This document shows positions 62,087-64,000 of a stretch of DNA of 64,000 bases, piece by piece. The position numbers and the translations under genes are program-made. Every line of letters starts with the position of its first letter. Positions within the stretch are counted from its first letter, which is position 1. Source of the DNA: Cytobacillus firmus DS1 (lineage in GTDB: Bacteria; Bacillota; Bacilli; Bacillales; Cytobacillaceae); the NCBI RefSeq assembly GCF_000565285.1, contig NZ_APVL01000001.1:248001-312000 (forward strand), in the 5' to 3' direction. The notes under the pieces are model-generated. The model saw nothing but the letters and a program-made list of their open reading frames with translations, was not told where the DNA came from and ran no database searches.

Positions 62087-62157
62087 TTACAATTTTTAAA
62101 CTGTTTTTACAATTTTCAGGTTATTTCTTAGCATTCTCTTAATATTCATCTTTTAGT
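62086..62157 (+). promoter_or_regulatory. Possible PhoP-binding direct repeats upstream of phoX
   Basis: TTTACA at 62086 and 62106, TTAGCA at 62128 and TTAATA at 62139 fall on a roughly 10-11 bp phase, resembling PhoP boxes (TTAACA with ~5-bp spacers). Several intermediate positions match poorly, so the call is tentative. Confidence 0.4.
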
Positions 62158-62224
62158 ATTGTACTTGGGTTTGGTACATAAATACGATGAAAACATTATC
62201 AAATAATATGAAGAGGTGCTGAGG

Positions 62225-63865
62225 ATGACTGAATTGAATCGCCGCAAGTTTTTAACGTATGTTGGTACAGGTATGGGAGCATTGACTGTAGCTTCGACAG
62301 GTTTGGGGGCAATGGTTCCAAAAGCGGAAGCTAAGGGGGTTGAGGCAGCCTCCCATTTATTCGGATTCCAGAAGAAAATCTCTGGCTTGAATTTTAAGCC
62401 GATTGACCCGACGGATAAAGACGATCTTGTTTTGCCGCGTGGATACAAATACGATGTGGTGGCAGCCTATGGAGATGTGATTAATAAAAGCGGTGATACA
62501 TTCGGCTTTAACAATGACTTTACATTATATTTTCCAATTGATAAGGACAAGCGCGGTCTCTTATGGGTGAATCATGAATATTCAAGCGATCTATTTGTTC
62601 ATGGTGCAAGGCCGGCAAATGGCAAGTATACAGCAGCGCAAATTCAAAAAATGCTTTACAACCAGGGCGGATCGATAATCGAGGTATACCGTGATAATGA
62701 AGGTACCTGGAAAATGGACACAGATTCCAAATATGCGCGCCGTATTACAGGCTTGACTCCGTTCCAGCTTACAGGTCCTGCCAAAGGTTCAAAAGCAGTG
62801 GGTGGTGCAACGAATGTACAGGGGACTTTTGCCAATTGTTCCGGCGGCATGACATTGTGGGGCACTGTTTTATCAGCTGAGGAAAACTTCGAATCTACTT
62901 CAAAGGATGCAGGATTAAATGATACACATTATGGCTGGATTGTGGAAATCGATCCGTTTGATCCCAATTTTAAGCCGCGCAAGCACACCGCCCTTGGTCG
63001 CTTCAACCATGAAAATGCAGCAGTCGGCTTGACGAATGACAATCGGGTTGTGGTTTATATGGGTGATGATAAGAAAGATGCCTGCGTGTATAAGTTCATC
63101 AGTAAAAATAAATATGTAAAATCCCGCGGAAAAGCAAATTCTGACCTTCTTGAAGAAGGGACGCTTTATGTGGCTAATATGGGCAGCGGAAAATGGGTGC
63201 CATTAACGATCGAAAATGTACAGAAAGCCGCAAAAGGGAATTCAGATCGTTTAAAGAAATTCCAGACACAGGCGGATGTGGCTGTTCACTGCCATGAAGC
63301 AGCTCTCCTTGTTGGCGGAACGCCTACTGACCGTCCGGAGGATGTGGAAATCAGCCCATTCGATAAAACGGTATTCATTGCCCATACAAACAATGATAAA
63401 CATGGAAACTTCCATGGCCATATTACCAGATTTATCGAAGAGGGAGATGACCTGGGGGCACTGGCTTTTGATTTTGAAATCTTTGCAGCCGGCGGAAAAC
63501 AGAGCGGCTTCAGTGCACCTGATAACCTGACTTTCGATAGCCTTGGCAATCTCTGGACTGTCACCGATATGTCTTCAAGCAAACTGAATACAGGAATCTA
63601 CACGCATTTTGCCAACAATGGCATGTTCGTCATCCCGACAATCGGAAAAAATACAGGAGAAGCCTTTCAGTTTGCTTCAGCTCCTGTTGAAGCGGAACTG
63701 ACTGGACCATCCTTTACACCAAACGAAACGACCCTGTTCCTGTCCATTCAGCATCCGGGAGAAGAGACGGAAGACCTGAACAATCTGACAAGCAAATGGC
63801 CGCACCGCAAGGGAGATACCATGCCGCGTCCGGGAGTTGTGGCAATTACAGGCTTCAAATACTAG
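62225..63865 (+). CDS. phoX: PhoX-family phosphatase (DUF839), Tat-exported
   Basis: About 546 residues. The N-terminus is a twin-arginine signal (NRRKFLTYVGTGMGALTVAS then AKAEA-like cleavage region). The mature part matches PhoX/DUF839 beta-propeller phosphatases (GLLWVNHEYSSDLFVHG, CSGGMTLWGTVLSAEENFES, ALGRFNHENAAVG, FSAPDNLTFDSLGNLW). PhoX enzymes are calcium- and iron-dependent extracellular alkaline phosphatases made under phosphate starvation. A tatA gene follows 9 nt later, as tatAd follows phoD in B. subtilis. ATG 62225 has GAGGTG upstream. Confidence 0.88.
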   Translation: MTELNRRKFLTYVGTGMGALTVASTGLGAMVPKAEAKGVEAASHLFGFQKKISGLNFKPIDPTDKDDLVLPRGYKYDVVAAYGDVINKSGDTFGFNNDFTLYFPIDKDKRGLLWVNHEYSSDLFVHGARPANGKYTAAQIQKMLYNQGGSIIEVYRDNEGTWKMDTDSKYARRITGLTPFQLTGPAKGSKAVGGATNVQGTFANCSGGMTLWGTVLSAEENFESTSKDAGLNDTHYGWIVEIDPFDPNFKPRKHTALGRFNHENAAVGLTNDNRVVVYMGDDKKDACVYKFISKNKYVKSRGKANSDLLEEGTLYVANMGSGKWVPLTIENVQKAAKGNSDRLKKFQTQADVAVHCHEAALLVGGTPTDRPEDVEISPFDKTVFIAHTNNDKHGNFHGHITRFIEEGDDLGALAFDFEIFAAGGKQSGFSAPDNLTFDSLGNLWTVTDMSSSKLNTGIYTHFANNGMFVIPTIGKNTGEAFQFASAPVEAELTGPSFTPNETTLFLSIQHPGEETEDLNNLTSKWPHRKGDTMPRPGVVAITGFKY

Positions 63866-63874
63866 GAGGTTACT

Positions 63875-64000
63875 ATGCTATCAAATATCGGGATACCAGG
63901 ATTGATTATTGTTCTAGTGCTGGCGCTGATCATTTTCGGGCCATCCAAGCTTCCTGAAATCGGAAGGGCATTCGGCACAACCCTGAAAGAATTCAAGAAA
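63875..64000 (+). CDS. tatA: Twin-arginine translocase subunit TatA, 3' end outside window
   Basis: The first 42 codons read [20 protein letters not shown] followed by [14 protein letters not shown], the classic TatA membrane helix, hinge (FGP..LPEIGR) and start of the amphipathic helix. AGGAGGT is 4 nt from the ATG. It forms an operon with phoX, so it is probably the dedicated pore subunit for that substrate. tatC may follow beyond the window. Confidence 0.92.
   Translation, partial: MLSNIGIPGLIIVLVLALIIFGPSKLPEIGRAFGTTLKEFKK

Overview
The window looks like a chromosomal segment of a Bacillus-type member of the Firmicutes (Bacillaceae). This is inferred from moderate-to-low GC content, strong AGGAGG-type ribosome binding sites with frequent TTG and GTG starts, a T-box leader, CcpA-type cre sites, a SigB-type promoter, RsbR paralogues, sporulation-type histidine kinases and B. 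subtilis-like gene sets (dctBSRP, lytST, ywbE, mtnKA, katE). The genus cannot be proven from the sequence. No rRNA, tRNA, prophage, complete insertion sequence or CRISPR array was seen; the region is mostly core metabolism and transport.

Layout. 1-8.7 kb: the end of a LytTR regulator, an acetate/succinate CoA-transferase, an RlmI-like rRNA methyltransferase and a complete C4-dicarboxylate sensing and uptake locus (dctB, dctSR, dctP). Three copies of a strong GTGACAGGCACC hairpin lie between these genes. 8.7-19.5 kb: an MFS transporter, an RsbR-type STAS protein, a large membrane protein, small enzymes, signal peptidase I, an ECF sigma/anti-sigma pair with its own ECF-type promoter, and an orphan histidine kinase. 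19.6-33.2 kb: catalase HPII with a SigB promoter, a 21-bp iterated repeat array, an AraC/GyrI-like regulator, a BCCT osmolyte transporter, a two-subunit haem-copper enzyme with a CuA site that may be an NO reductase, a CaCA exchanger, an exonuclease, a second orphan kinase and ywbE.

33.4-44.2 kb: an M6 metalloprotease, a ketopantoate reductase, then cstA with a 50-residue overlapping partner gene and lytST, together resembling a pyruvate-sensing and uptake module. Next comes a cluster in which two genes are interrupted (a frameshifted DUF2268-type protease and a secreted protein split by a stop codon), then methionine aminopeptidase. 44.2-51.2 kb: T-box tyrS, an MDR reductase, a chemoreceptor, a lactonase, an NAT-like protein and a third interrupted gene. 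51.3-58.6 kb: an RsbR paralogue lacking both phosphorylatable threonines, then mtnK-mtnA, a subtilase and a class II aldolase. The kinase, isomerase and aldolase could form a 5-deoxyribose / methylthioribose (DHAP-shunt) pathway. A CoA-disulfide reductase follows. 58.7-64 kb: VOC protein, MFS exporter, AGCS amino-acid symporter, and phoX followed by tatA, which runs off the window end.

The main themes are uptake of small carboxylates (dctP, cstA) under CcpA and two-component control, stress signalling (RsbR paralogues, katE, ECF sigma), and several intergenic repeat families that gene annotation does not explain.
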